Below, piece by piece: positions 23,777 through 31,952 of a stretch of DNA of 33,395 nucleotides. The notes beneath the pieces were generated by a model. It was given only the letters and a program-made list of their open reading frames with translations, had not been told where the DNA came from and ran no database searches. The DNA comes from Spirochaetaceae bacterium (GTDB taxonomy: Bacteria > Spirochaetota > Spirochaetia > CADAEX01), in the NCBI GenBank assembly GCA_009780675.1, contig WQZP01000024.1, positions 1 to 33,395 of the forward strand, given 5' to 3'. The position numbers and the translations under genes are program-made. Each line of letters begins with the position of its first letter. The first letter of the stretch is position 1.

Positions 23777-24907
23777 ATGAATACTAATTTGCTCAATATA
23801 CTAAAACGGATTGTTTCTGAAAAAGGGGAGAATATACTTGCTGATCCGCAAAAATTAAAGCCTTTGTTCAGTGATTATGCAAAAGATGAACCCAAAGAAG
23901 AGCGCGTTGCATTTGGTCGCTGCATAGAAATTGGCGCTTACCATGAACTCAAGAACACCTGCACTGTGGGCGAAAGGCACCGCAAGAAAACTGCGTTGAC
24001 AAATCAATTACACGCCAATACAGGCATAGAAAAAACACAATGTACGACAGCGCTTGATCTGCTAGAGGCGGTGATTTTCACTTCTGCACAATCGGTTTTG
24101 CCATCGTCGCAAAGACGAATCAGCATGAGAGCGATTATCTTTGGTATAGTGGGAGCATTGGGTGGTTGGATAGGATCAATAATAGGAGAATATATCGTCA
24201 AAGAAATCAGCGGAACATTTTTGAGGGATATTATGCATTGGGCTATATGGATTGTAATGGTAGCTATTGGTGTTTCCATAGGATTGCTTATTGCACAGAG
24301 CTTATATCTTAAAAAGAAACCTATATCAAAGTCTCTTTTAAAAACTATGTTCTTTGGCATATTGATAAGCGGTGTTGCAGGCATTATTGCCGGAATAATT
24401 GTAAACATAGGAGGAGGCAATAATATATCCAGAACAATTGCATGGGGAATCACGGGGCTTGGAATAGGCCTGGCAGCCACAATATTTATTCCTAACTTCC
24501 CTAAAAAACGCGCGATGATAGCAGGTCTTTCAGGAGGCGTTATCGGCTTTATTATATCGATCCCTTTTTCTGTTCAAATCGGAGATATGATACTTGGTCT
24601 CTTTGTAGGATTAAGTGTTTCTGTCCTGGAAGAAGCTCTCCGTAAAGCATGGCTTACAATTATTTGGGGACCAAAAGAAACACGTACCATTGCGCTCGGA
24701 CAAAAACCCATTATTTTCGGTTCTTCATCAGAAGCCGATGTATACCTATCTAAGGATAAAGAACCGTCTGTCAGAGCCACTGTACATATTGAAAACTCCA
24801 AAGTTGTTATGTATGACAAAAAAAACAAGCAGCAACAAGTATTGCAAGATGGACAGCAAATAGATTTTGAAAAAGTGAGTTTTGTTGTTAGCATAAAGAA
24901 TCCATAA
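23777..24907 (+). CDS. shared-module protein with about six TM helices and an FHA-like C-terminal domain
   Basis: 376 residues. The N-terminal module (1-102) is closest to that of the metallopeptidase protein. Residues about 115-295 hold roughly six Gly-rich hydrophobic helices. The C-terminus (about 305-376) resembles a divergent FHA domain: IALGQKPIIFGSSSEADVYL, then SVRATVHIENSKVVMYD, then GQQIDFEKVSFVV. The usual GR is GS, while a Ser and the His of the SxxH-type motif are roughly in place. An even TM number would keep both ends in the cytoplasm, where the FHA part could read phosphothreonine made by the kinase. An AAAGGAG ribosome binding site precedes the ATG. Confidence 0.72.
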   Translation: MNTNLLNILKRIVSEKGENILADPQKLKPLFSDYAKDEPKEERVAFGRCIEIGAYHELKNTCTVGERHRKKTALTNQLHANTGIEKTQCTTALDLLEAVIFTSAQSVLPSSQRRISMRAIIFGIVGALGGWIGSIIGEYIVKEISGTFLRDIMHWAIWIVMVAIGVSIGLLIAQSLYLKKKPISKSLLKTMFFGILISGVAGIIAGIIVNIGGGNNISRTIAWGITGLGIGLAATIFIPNFPKKRAMIAGLSGGVIGFIISIPFSVQIGDMILGLFVGLSVSVLEEALRKAWLTIIWGPKETRTIALGQKPIIFGSSSEADVYLSKDKEPSVRATVHIENSKVVMYDKKNKQQQVLQDGQQIDFEKVSFVVSIKNP

Positions 24908-24945
24908 CGAAATGAAATACATTATAAAAAATATAGGAGAATTGT

Positions 24946-25890
24946 TTGAAGAAATTATTGTTTTATATTCTATCTTTATTTTTTTTTCATATTGAAACAA
25001 TATGCGCCAGTGAATATAAATGGGATTTAATTAATGCCTTGCTTCAAAACGATTCTGAAAGAATTGAAAATATAATTAGCTCAAACATAATGACAATGAC
25101 AGCATTGGATAAAAGACTTGTAATGAATTTTGCAATAAATTATTCATCTGGGGAAAATACATTAATGGTATTAGAGTTATTATTGAAGCACAATATATAC
25201 CCAAACTCATTTGATTTGTTTACTGCAATCAATAGAAACCGCCGAAATAGTGTAATTCAATTTATATTACGGAATGGGGTTATTCCTAATGGGGAAATAT
25301 TGCTTTTGACTATGGCGAGACAAAGGTTTGATTTAGCAAGACAATTTATTGAAATGGGGGTAGATGTTAATTTTCAATATTCCTTGTTAAGACAAGATGC
25401 GGATGGTATGACATCGCTTTTGTATGCCTCAAAATGGGGAAATCTTGAAATGGTAAAATTATTAGTGGAAAATGGTGCAAATATAAATATACAGGCTGTT
25501 AATGGGGATACGGTATTATCCATAGCCCGAAGAAATAACAATAATGCAATATTAAATTATTTATTAGCGCATGGTGCAACTGAATTCTTTAATAATGCCC
25601 CTAAAGAAAATATTGGTATTGTGAATATGCTTGATAATCAAATATTTAATTTTCAAATAGGCTCATATAGATTATCTGGAGGTAATAGGGTTATTAGGTT
25701 TACTGGAAATAAAAGTTCAGGAAATATAATTCTTATGGACTCAATAAATAATAGAGTTATTAATGGAGTTTATAGAATAGCGGGAAATAATATGACAATA
25801 ACATTGGAAGGATTTACTTTCAATTATAGATTAGATTCTAATGAATCATTTTCTGGAAATGGAGAAGTGTGGATAAGAGTAGGAAATTAG
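24946..25890 (+). CDS. secreted ankyrin-repeat protein with C-terminal beta domain
   Basis: 314 residues from a TTG start, supported by an AGGAGA five bases upstream and by a signal peptide (LLFYILSLFFFHIETICAS) beginning there. At least five ankyrin-like repeats follow (NTLMVLELLLKHNIYPNS; GMTSLLYASKWGNLEMVKLLVENGANINIQ; GDTVLSIARRNNNNAILNYLLAHGA). The last ~90 residues look like a small beta sheet (VINGVYRIAGNNMTITLEG), a type often seen in treponemal exported proteins. It probably binds proteins in the periplasm. It sits 38 bases after the FHA-like gene and is likely in the same transcript; whether it belongs to the triad system is unknown. Confidence 0.8.
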   Translation: MKKLLFYILSLFFFHIETICASEYKWDLINALLQNDSERIENIISSNIMTMTALDKRLVMNFAINYSSGENTLMVLELLLKHNIYPNSFDLFTAINRNRRNSVIQFILRNGVIPNGEILLLTMARQRFDLARQFIEMGVDVNFQYSLLRQDADGMTSLLYASKWGNLEMVKLLVENGANINIQAVNGDTVLSIARRNNNNAILNYLLAHGATEFFNNAPKENIGIVNMLDNQIFNFQIGSYRLSGGNRVIRFTGNKSSGNIILMDSINNRVINGVYRIAGNNMTITLEGFTFNYRLDSNESFSGNGEVWIRVGN

Positions 25891-25961
25891 AAAAACACAA
25901 ACATATATGCACGAAGATGAAGTTATACGCAATGTTTAAAAATAATATAAGGAGTATTTTT

Positions 25962-26099
25962 ATGGAAAATTATATGCCATTTTTTTGGCAACACTTTATG
26001 AGTTATTTAGAAATTAGTCTTGGACTATTTATTCCAATTACTATTTTTTCCATACTTATTTTGATAATGTTTTTTCGTAAAAATAAAGGGAGAAAGTAA
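25962..26099 (+). CDS. small single-pass membrane protein
   Basis: 45 residues (MENYMPFFWQHFMSYLEI...), with one hydrophobic helix (about 18-38) and a basic tail RKNKGRK, which suggests the C-terminus faces the cytoplasm. I chose the ATG at 25962 because of a clear AAGGAG upstream; the frame continues leftward but without support. Its stop overlaps the next ATG (TAATG), so it is co-translated with the following exported protein. Function unknown. Confidence 0.6.
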   Translation: MENYMPFFWQHFMSYLEISLGLFIPITIFSILILIMFFRKNKGRK

Positions 26100-26587
26100 T
26101 GAAAAAACTTCTTTTATTTCTTACTGTTTTTTGTTCCGCAATTTGCTATTCTCAAACTTGGGAAGAGACGAATCCTGCAGATGATAGTATGTCTGTAGGG
26201 TATACTGTAATAACCAGACAAGAATTTGATAGACTTCTACGACAAAATGAAGCAAGATTTGAATTTGCAATTTTGGAATTTGAAGATGTTCTTGAAATGC
26301 AAAATTGGAGAGTTACATCTGGCCGTCGGCCGCCTTTAAGTGGTTATTATTATCTTATTGGCAGAATATCATCAACTAATCCAGAAATACAGGGACTATT
26401 AGCATTGATGGGGGCAACTAATTATTTGGTATATGGAAATTCGGAAACTGGTAGAATGACTATTACATTTATGAATACTTTTGGGGCATTGACTTTTGGT
26501 TTAGCTTTGCAAAATGTTGTAAGTGTTAGCAGTAATGATTATTTTAATAGATTTAATCAATTTATCTCATTTGTTAATGGGGAATAA
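26099..26587 (+). CDS. hypothetical exported protein
   Basis: 162 residues with a signal peptide (MKKLLLFLTVFCSAICYSQ), likely cut near SAICYS. There is a Cys at 16 but it does not form a clear lipobox. The mature part mixes helices and strands (TRQEFDRLLRQNEARFEFAILEFE; YYYLIGRISSTNPEIQGLL; GRMTITFMNTFGALTFGL) and is not recognised. A GGGAG ribosome binding site lies within the end of the preceding small gene. It is the last plus-strand gene of the accessory run. Confidence 0.68.
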   Translation: MKKLLLFLTVFCSAICYSQTWEETNPADDSMSVGYTVITRQEFDRLLRQNEARFEFAILEFEDVLEMQNWRVTSGRRPPLSGYYYLIGRISSTNPEIQGLLALMGATNYLVYGNSETGRMTITFMNTFGALTFGLALQNVVSVSSNDYFNRFNQFISFVNGE

Positions 26588-26735
26588 ACTATAATTGTAT
26601 GTTTCTCTCCTTGCCCAGTCTTCCGCTTGTTTGCGAATAGTTGTGGTATAAAACCATTTGTCGAAATCGCGTTTTGTCTTTTGATTTTGAAAAGTCAATT
26701 GCATCAAAACTATAATTCGAACCGTGATACAACAT
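26588..26735 (-). pseudogene. frameshifted, truncated DUF3990-like gene remnant
   Basis: Reading the minus strand from the ATG at 26735 gives MLYHGSNYSFDAIDFSKSKDKTRF, a typical DUF3990 opening (LYHGS then FGKGFY). Right after RF the frame turns nonsense, while the +1 frame continues DKWFYTTTIRKQAEDWARRETYNYS, matching the family's GFYTT-x-x-x-QAE-W-A. So about one inserted base breaks the gene. The sequence stops resembling the family at the junction with the neighbouring gene, so most of the 3' part is gone. The ATG overlaps the DUF3791 stop, as in intact pairs. Confidence 0.7.
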
Positions 26736-26941
26736 CAGTCTTGTTTGCACGCCAAAACATCCTCGGCAAAAAATATACTTTCATCTAAATCTTGTGTATG
26801 GAGGGCATCATAATTTTTACGGATTAAATGATTAATTCCATGCTTTCGAAAAAGGATTACAATATCTTTTTCCGGCAGATTATGCCGATGGGAATAGCCC
26901 TCTACTGCACAGACAATCAATGAGGTTTTGGTCGCGTTCAA
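26735..26941 (-). CDS. DUF3791-family small protein
   Basis: 68 residues matching the DUF3791 pattern: TSLIVCAVEGYSHRHNLPEKDIVILFRKHGINHLIRKNYDALHTQDLDESIFFAEDVL (helix, then L-F-x-K-x-G-I, then YDALHTQ). The likely start is a TTG at 26941 with weak upstream signals. These proteins are usually followed by a DUF3990 gene, forming a suspected toxin-antitoxin-like pair. Here the partner is broken, so this copy may be an orphan or itself decaying. It marks the right edge of the accessory region next to larE. Confidence 0.68.
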   Translation of the reverse strand: MNATKTSLIVCAVEGYSHRHNLPEKDIVILFRKHGINHLIRKNYDALHTQDLDESIFFAEDVLACKQD

Positions 26942-27010
26942 TTTCTATCATTTCCAAAAACAAAAGCACTTACAAGGTAAAAAGTTTACTCATGTCAAAA
27001 AGTTTACTCA
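26942..27010. repeat. two 18-bp tandem units at the larE 3' boundary
   Basis: AAAAAGTTTACTCAT occurs at 26979-26993 and again at 26997-27011, separated by GTC, and the second copy touches the larE stop codon. On the minus strand the units read as a 13-codon frame (MSKLFDMSKLFTL) whose ATG overlaps the larE stop; it is too short to call a gene. It may be a duplication at the junction of accessory and core DNA. No other feature is seen in this gap. Confidence 0.6.
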
Positions 27011-27862
27011 TTACACAACAGTTTTATCGGTTTGAAAATCCTCTTCCGGAAGTGTTTCATTCATACTGCCTGTACGGTATCCCAACAAATCGAGCGCGAC
27101 ATAAGTAAACCCAATTTCTTTAAACTCTGTAAATATTTTTTTACGCCTGGCAGGGGAGTCCATCAACTTGAAGCCGTCAGCATCAGTTTCAATGCGGGCA
27201 AGGGTCCCATGATAACGCACGCGCACTTGGGTAAAACCCATATCCAGAAGAAATTGCTCAGACTTATCGATCATGGTTAAACGGAGCGGGGTAATTTCTT
27301 CGTCGTATGGAAAACGGGTAGAAAGACAAGCAAAAGGGGGTTTATTCCATGTAGGTAACCCCATTTCTTTGGAAAGCTCGCGTATTTCTTGTTTAGTAAG
27401 CTCCGCATAACGCAAAGGGCTTTTAATGTCCAGTTCAGTAAGCGCGATCATTCCGGGGCGATAGTCATTGCTGTCATCTATATTTGACCCGTCAAGAACA
27501 TGAGAGATCCCGCGCTTCTTTGCCAGATCCAAAATTTTTGAAAAAATTTCTTTTTTACAGAGGTAGCAACGGTTTGCAGGGTTTTTTGAAAATCCTTCTA
27601 TAGAGAACTCATCTAAATCATATATAACATGAGTGATTCTGTTTTTTTTGCAGAAGCTTAGCGCTTCCTCAAGTTCCCGTTTTGGGAAAGCATGCGAACG
27701 GGCTGTAACTGCCAGGAGCTTATCACCTAAAACATCCTGGCTGGTTTTTAATAGGAATGTAGAGTCCACGCCGCTTGAAAAAGCTACTGCTACATTCCCT
27801 AAATCGCGAAGATAGTCTTTTAATTTTTCATGCTTTTGTATTGCGGCTGTTTTTGAGGTCAT
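27011..27862 (-). CDS. larE: LarE, ATP-dependent sacrificial sulfur transferase
   Basis: 283 residues. LarE adenylates and then sulfurates the pyridinium precursor made by LarB while building the nickel-pincer nucleotide. The PP-loop is AFSSGVDST (27-35). C99/C102 (NRCYLC) and C179 in PPFACLSTRFPY are present; C179 lies where the sacrificial Cys176 of Lactobacillus plantarum LarE is found. The DGSNIDDSNDYRPGM stretch is typical. The ATG overlaps the larC stop by 4 bases. It is the last gene of the nickel operon. Confidence 0.93.
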   Translation of the reverse strand: MTSKTAAIQKHEKLKDYLRDLGNVAVAFSSGVDSTFLLKTSQDVLGDKLLAVTARSHAFPKRELEEALSFCKKNRITHVIYDLDEFSIEGFSKNPANRCYLCKKEIFSKILDLAKKRGISHVLDGSNIDDSNDYRPGMIALTELDIKSPLRYAELTKQEIRELSKEMGLPTWNKPPFACLSTRFPYDEEITPLRLTMIDKSEQFLLDMGFTQVRVRYHGTLARIETDADGFKLMDSPARRKKIFTEFKEIGFTYVALDLLGYRTGSMNETLPEEDFQTDKTVV

Positions 27863-29181
27863 TTATTATTCTCCTGCTGATTGTGTAAATATGCCCAAAT
27901 TTGGCGTTCTATTTCATTTATAGAAAGTTTGCGCTCTTTTGCCAGCGCTGCTACATCTTCATATTCAAGTTTGGATTTTATTACGCCGTAACCTTTGCCT
28001 GTTTTTACTTTAACTTTGCCGAGTGGTGTTTGTTCTGTTTTTATTTCGCGTTCCAGCATATAACGGTCAAGAATGGATTTTCTTACAGCAAAAGTTGTGG
28101 TGCATTTTAATATAAGCGCTGCGAGAGTATCGGAATTTTTTACATCGCAAAGGCAGGTAAGGATAACACCAGGGCGATTTTTTTTCATCCCTGTTGCAGT
28201 GGTAAAAACATCTAGTGCCCCGGCAGCCATCAGCGTATTACAGGCAAAACCAAGCGCCTCGCCAGTCATGTCGTCCACGTTGCAGCATAATTCAGCCACT
28301 TGGTAGTTTGCCCCGCGGTTTTGTCTGCTGCCATAGCCGGCGCTTTCGTCGCTTTCTCCAAGGAAAACACGCACGCAATTTACAACCTCAAAATCTTTTT
28401 TACCCATGCCATATCCAATCCCTTCCACGCTTATTTGGGGCATTGGGCCAAAGTCATTGGCAAAGTATTTGAGCAAAGCTGCTCCGGTAGGTGTGCAAAG
28501 CTCGCCCTTGATTTTTCCGCCAAATGTAGGAATACCCTTCAGAATATGCGCTGTAGCTGGAGCAGGGACAGGCAGTATCCCATGGGAGCAGCGCACAAAG
28601 CCACTGCCAACATGCACAGGGGAGACAATAATTTTATCCGGCGCAAGTTCTTCGATTAACAAGCAAACACCAACTATGTCAATAACTGCATCGATATTTC
28701 CTACTTCGTGGAAGTGTACTTCAGAGACAGGGCATCCATGTGCCAGGGATTCTGCTTCGGCAAGTAAATTGTAAACTCCAAGAGTATGTTTTTTAATGTT
28801 GTCCGAAATATTGAGTCCGGACAATATCTCTTCGATATCTTTTAGTCCTGTGTGATGGTGGTGTTCGTCAGTTTCTTCATGACTGTGGTCGTGGTCGTGA
28901 GAGTGCTCATGCTCATGGTCGTGCTCGTGCTCATGAAGATTATCCTCCATGTTTATGTCAATACTCACTTCTTTTGCTCCGCCAACAGTCACAGAGACAT
29001 GAGTGCCGGTAATCCCGCTCTTTACAGATGGTTCTGCATTAACCTTAACATTTTTTAGTTCAAGGTTATTGATTTTCTCCAGAAAAGCAGTTTTGTCGTG
29101 GTCAGGCAGCAATTCCAGTAACGCTGCCATGAGCATATCTCCTGCAGCCCCCATATTGCACTCAATAAACAATATCTTCAA
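27859..29181 (-). CDS. larC: LarC, nickel insertion enzyme of nickel-pincer cofactor synthesis
   Basis: 440 residues, a full single-frame LarC; in L. plantarum it is made from two frames by a programmed frameshift. LarC is a CTP-dependent cyclometallase that puts Ni into the pincer ligand. The start ILFIECNMGAAGDMLMAALLEL is diagnostic. Residues 83-110 form a His-rich, alternating His/acidic stretch with 14 His, a nickel store or delivery site. CNVDDMTGEALGFA and AVRKSILDRYMLERE mark the C-terminal half. The start is a TTG at 29181 with AAAGGA upstream inside the larB end; homologues begin at the same residue. Confidence 0.93.
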   Translation of the reverse strand: MKILFIECNMGAAGDMLMAALLELLPDHDKTAFLEKINNLELKNVKVNAEPSVKSGITGTHVSVTVGGAKEVSIDINMEDNLHEHEHDHEHEHSHDHDHSHEETDEHHHHTGLKDIEEILSGLNISDNIKKHTLGVYNLLAEAESLAHGCPVSEVHFHEVGNIDAVIDIVGVCLLIEELAPDKIIVSPVHVGSGFVRCSHGILPVPAPATAHILKGIPTFGGKIKGELCTPTGAALLKYFANDFGPMPQISVEGIGYGMGKKDFEVVNCVRVFLGESDESAGYGSRQNRGANYQVAELCCNVDDMTGEALGFACNTLMAAGALDVFTTATGMKKNRPGVILTCLCDVKNSDTLAALILKCTTTFAVRKSILDRYMLEREIKTEQTPLGKVKVKTGKGYGVIKSKLEYEDVAALAKERKLSINEIERQIWAYLHNQQENNK

Positions 29182-29183
29182 TA

Positions 29184-29954
29184 TTACAGTCCTTTCATTT
29201 GATTGATGCGGCTGGCTATAAAGCCTGCGCCAAAACCATTATCTATGTTTACCACCGAGACCCCGGAAGCGCAGGAATTTAACATGCAAAGGAGCGCGGA
29301 CAAGCCGCCAAAATTTGCTCCATAGCCAATACTTGTCGGCACTGCAATAACAGGGCAACTCGCAAGTCCGCCAATAACACTTGGTAACGCGCCTTCCATA
29401 CCTGCCACTACAATTATGACCCGCGCTTCGATCAAGGTGTCCAGTCTTAATAGCAATCTGTGAAGACCAGCCACACCCACGTCGTACAGTCGCGTAACAT
29501 TATTGCCAAGCGCCTCTGCTGTTAAAGCAGCTTCTTCGCATACAGCCATGTCGCTGGTTCCGCCACTGGCAACTATTATGTTGCCCACTCGCGGGAGCTC
29601 CTTGCCTGACAAGGTAATGCCAAGTTGGGGAATAGGGTGATAGTTTATGGGGATATTGCTGTTGGCTATAAAATCTGCTGTTTGTTGGGAGATGCGGGTA
29701 ACTAGTACATTGTGTGATCCATTTTTTCTCATATTTGAAAGTATCCCAACGATTTGTTCAGGAGTTTTTCCCTGCCCAAAAATTACTTCGCAAACACCTT
29801 GCCGCAATGAGCGGTGATGGTCTACTTTAGCATAACCCAAATCAGAAAAAGTTTCAGTACGAAGCAGATTTACTGCTTGCTCCGGAGAGACTTCTCCTGC
29901 CTTGATTTTGTTCAGCAGGTTAAGTATATCTTCTTTTGCTGTTATATTACTCAT
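29184..29954 (-). CDS. larB: LarB, nicotinate adenine dinucleotide carboxylase/hydrolase
   Basis: 256 residues. LarB carboxylates and cleaves nicotinic acid adenine dinucleotide in the first step of nickel-pincer nucleotide synthesis. The N-terminus (DLGYAKVDHHRSLRQGVCEVIFGQGKT) and the PurE-like C-terminal domain (VASGGTSDMAVCEEAALTAEALG; VVAGMEGALPSVIGGL; VPTSIGYGANFGGLSALLCMLNSC) are both typical. It begins directly after the DUF3842 gene and ends two bases before larC's TTG, so all are co-translated. Confidence 0.94.
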   Translation of the reverse strand: MSNITAKEDILNLLNKIKAGEVSPEQAVNLLRTETFSDLGYAKVDHHRSLRQGVCEVIFGQGKTPEQIVGILSNMRKNGSHNVLVTRISQQTADFIANSNIPINYHPIPQLGITLSGKELPRVGNIIVASGGTSDMAVCEEAALTAEALGNNVTRLYDVGVAGLHRLLLRLDTLIEARVIIVVAGMEGALPSVIGGLASCPVIAVPTSIGYGANFGGLSALLCMLNSCASGVSVVNIDNGFGAGFIASRINQMKGL

Positions 29955-30365
29955 TTAATTTTCCTCCATTTTTTTTAAGATACGTGGTATTTCTTCGATA
30001 TATTGTCCTGTTGGCTGATCTTTTACACCTGCGATAAATGTGCTGCACTTGGATGTAGGGATAAGAATTTTTATAGCCTCGCTGCCTGATACTGCTTCGG
30101 CAATACGTGGACTTATTTCACCAAGCATTGAGTTCGCCAACACAATACCAATGGTGCCAATTATAACATCAACCCTGCTGCAATTATAAACAATAGCATT
30201 TTCTCCAGTCGCTGATACCTCTGCTCCTGCTTTGAGCATAGTAGATGTGGCTATGGCATTAGTCCCTATTGCCAAAATAGAATGGCCTTCTGTTTCCTGA
30301 CGCAAACATTCTATGACTGATTTTCCAATGCCACCACCCATACCATCTATGACTAAAATTTTCAT
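29955..30365 (-). CDS. DUF3842 family protein in the nickel operon
   Basis: 136 residues with a Rossmann-like opening (ILVIDGMGGGIGKSVIECL), a middle TNAIATSTMLKAGA, and the late SEAIKILIPTSKC region. The family is small and often lies beside larB or nickel genes, but its activity is unknown. A nucleotide- or cofactor-binding role in making or handling the nickel-pincer cofactor is a reasonable guess from position. An AGGAG ribosome binding site precedes the ATG. Confidence 0.8.
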   Translation of the reverse strand: MKILVIDGMGGGIGKSVIECLRQETEGHSILAIGTNAIATSTMLKAGAEVSATGENAIVYNCSRVDVIIGTIGIVLANSMLGEISPRIAEAVSGSEAIKILIPTSKCSTFIAGVKDQPTGQYIEEIPRILKKMEEN

Positions 30366-30405
30366 AAAAATCTACTCCTGTATTGATGCATATTTTAGCA
30401 GATTT

Positions 30406-31113
30406 TTATATTGCTTCCAAGCCACAATCCTCCATTAGTTTTTTGTTGTGAAATAAATCTTTGGGCAACCCTTGTGCAAAAACAGTTCCATCTTTCATCA
30501 GTACAGCTTTGCCACATACTTCTTCAAGGAATGTCAAGTCATGGCTGGCTATGAGTTTTGTGTATGGCATATTATTTAATAAACGGATAAGGTTTCTTCG
30601 CGCTTTCAAGTCCAGGAAAGCTGTTGGCTCATCAAAAAGCAAGACTGATGGCTGCATGGAGAGGACCGACGCAATTGCTGCAAGTCGCTTTTCCCCTTCA
30701 GAGAGCTTTAGGCTGGAACGTTCTTTTAAACGGATAATGTCAAGCTCCAAAAGTGTTTGCTCTACCCGTTTTCTGACATCTTCTTCTGCCAGGCCATAGT
30801 TGCGCGGCCCAAACGCTATATCATCATAAATAGTTGCCATGAAGAGTTGGTCATCAGGATTTTGAAAAATCAAACCTGCGCGGCTGCGAATTTCATTCAG
30901 GGTCTTTTTCTCAACCCTTATGCCACCTATTTCAATGTGACCTTCTGTTATTGGGAGCACCCCCATTATCGCGAGCATAAGCGTTGTCTTGCCTGCTCCG
31001 TTTGGTCCTACAAGAGCAATGCGTTCACCTGTATTTATAGTCAAACTAAATTTGTCCACAGCCTTTGTTTTGTCCGGGTAAACTATAACAAGTTTTGAAA
31101 TATCCAGCATCAT
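30406..31113 (-). CDS. nikO: ECF nickel/cobalt transporter ATP-binding protein (NikO/CbiO)
   Basis: 235 residues from the ATG at 31113, which overlaps the nikQ stop (ATGA); upstream in-frame codons inside nikQ are unlikely to be used. Walker A is GPNGAGKTTL, the Q-loop lies in LIFQNPDDQLF, the signature is LSEGEKRLAA, and Walker B is VLLFDEPTAFLDL, followed by the His of ASHDL. It powers metal uptake with NikQ and NikMN. It matches CbiO-type energy-coupling ATPases; nickel is inferred from the Lar genes downstream. Confidence 0.93.
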   Translation of the reverse strand: MMLDISKLVIVYPDKTKAVDKFSLTINTGERIALVGPNGAGKTTLMLAIMGVLPITEGHIEIGGIRVEKKTLNEIRSRAGLIFQNPDDQLFMATIYDDIAFGPRNYGLAEEDVRKRVEQTLLELDIIRLKERSSLKLSEGEKRLAAIASVLSMQPSVLLFDEPTAFLDLKARRNLIRLLNNMPYTKLIASHDLTFLEEVCGKAVLMKDGTVFAQGLPKDLFHNKKLMEDCGLEAI

Positions 31114-31916
31114 AATATTTTTTCCACAAGAGTAGTTATCCAATTCCCAACATCAACAAATCTGAATAACAAACATAATACGCAAATCAAAGCGCAATAA
31201 GTTATATCTGTTATACAAAACTTTTTTCTAGCCAGGGTTGTGTTTTTTATCATATAACCCCGACACTTCATGGCAGAATAGATCCGCTCTGCGCGGGCAA
31301 AGCTTCTAAGCAGCAAGCAGCCAATAAAACTTCCGGCATGGCGAATATCCACACCCTTTGCTTTTGCTCCGCGCAAGACATACGCCATGCGCATTGAAAC
31401 AGCTTCTGCAAGTAGTACACCGATGTATCGATAAGTCATCTCAAACATGAGGGTAAAAATATTTGGTATTTTCAATCTTCGCAATTGAGCTGTCAATTCA
31501 ATGAATGGTGTGACTGCTACCAGCAACAGGACTGCCATAACGCAAAGGTATACGCGATATAATATTACACTAAAAGATAAAACACCAAAGCTAACGTCAA
31601 TAGTGCCAATCTTAAACGCAGTGTCCTGCTCCAGTATTAAATTTGAAATCCCGATGAACAGGCAAAAAGGGATTGCTATCAATACCCGTTTTAAAAGCAT
31701 GGTATATGGGGTTTCAGACAAAGCCATTAATATTGTGGGATAAAAAATAAATGGCACCAGCCTGCCAAAATCATGGCGACCAAAAGAGATAACAGTTGCT
31801 ATGAAAACAAAAGTGACAATCAGCTTACTCATTGGGTGCAAACGGTGAACAACTGTATTCCCCGCAGAAAGTTGCTCCAATGAGTAAATAGCGCTGATTT
31901 TATTTCTGATGTCCAA
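31110..31916 (-). CDS. nikQ: ECF nickel/cobalt transporter transmembrane protein (NikQ/CbiQ)
   Basis: 268 residues, T-component of the energy-coupling factor. It shows HPMSKLIVTFVF near the start, several TM helices, and the coupling motif region LRGAKAKGVD with the AERIYSAMKCRGY element that contacts the ATPase. The start appears to be a TTG at 31916 with GGGA upstream. It overlaps nikO by 4 bases. Nickel rather than cobalt specificity is inferred from the neighbouring lar genes and no B12 genes. Confidence 0.9.
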   Translation of the reverse strand: MDIRNKISAIYSLEQLSAGNTVVHRLHPMSKLIVTFVFIATVISFGRHDFGRLVPFIFYPTILMALSETPYTMLLKRVLIAIPFCLFIGISNLILEQDTAFKIGTIDVSFGVLSFSVILYRVYLCVMAVLLLVAVTPFIELTAQLRRLKIPNIFTLMFEMTYRYIGVLLAEAVSMRMAYVLRGAKAKGVDIRHAGSFIGCLLLRSFARAERIYSAMKCRGYMIKNTTLARKKFCITDITYCALICVLCLLFRFVDVGNWITTLVEKIL

Positions 31917-31952
31917 GCTGTTTATCCCTTTTTTGCAGCAGGCTGTTTTTTC

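Noticed and set aside
24004-24480. Minus-strand 158-codon open frame antisense to the six-TM protein
   Set aside because: Its hydrophobic, Pro/Ile-rich translation mirrors the membrane helices of the real gene; no ribosome binding site or neighbours support it.
28300-28774. Plus-strand open frames across larC
   Set aside because: larC on the minus strand is a full-length family match; these are shadows of it.
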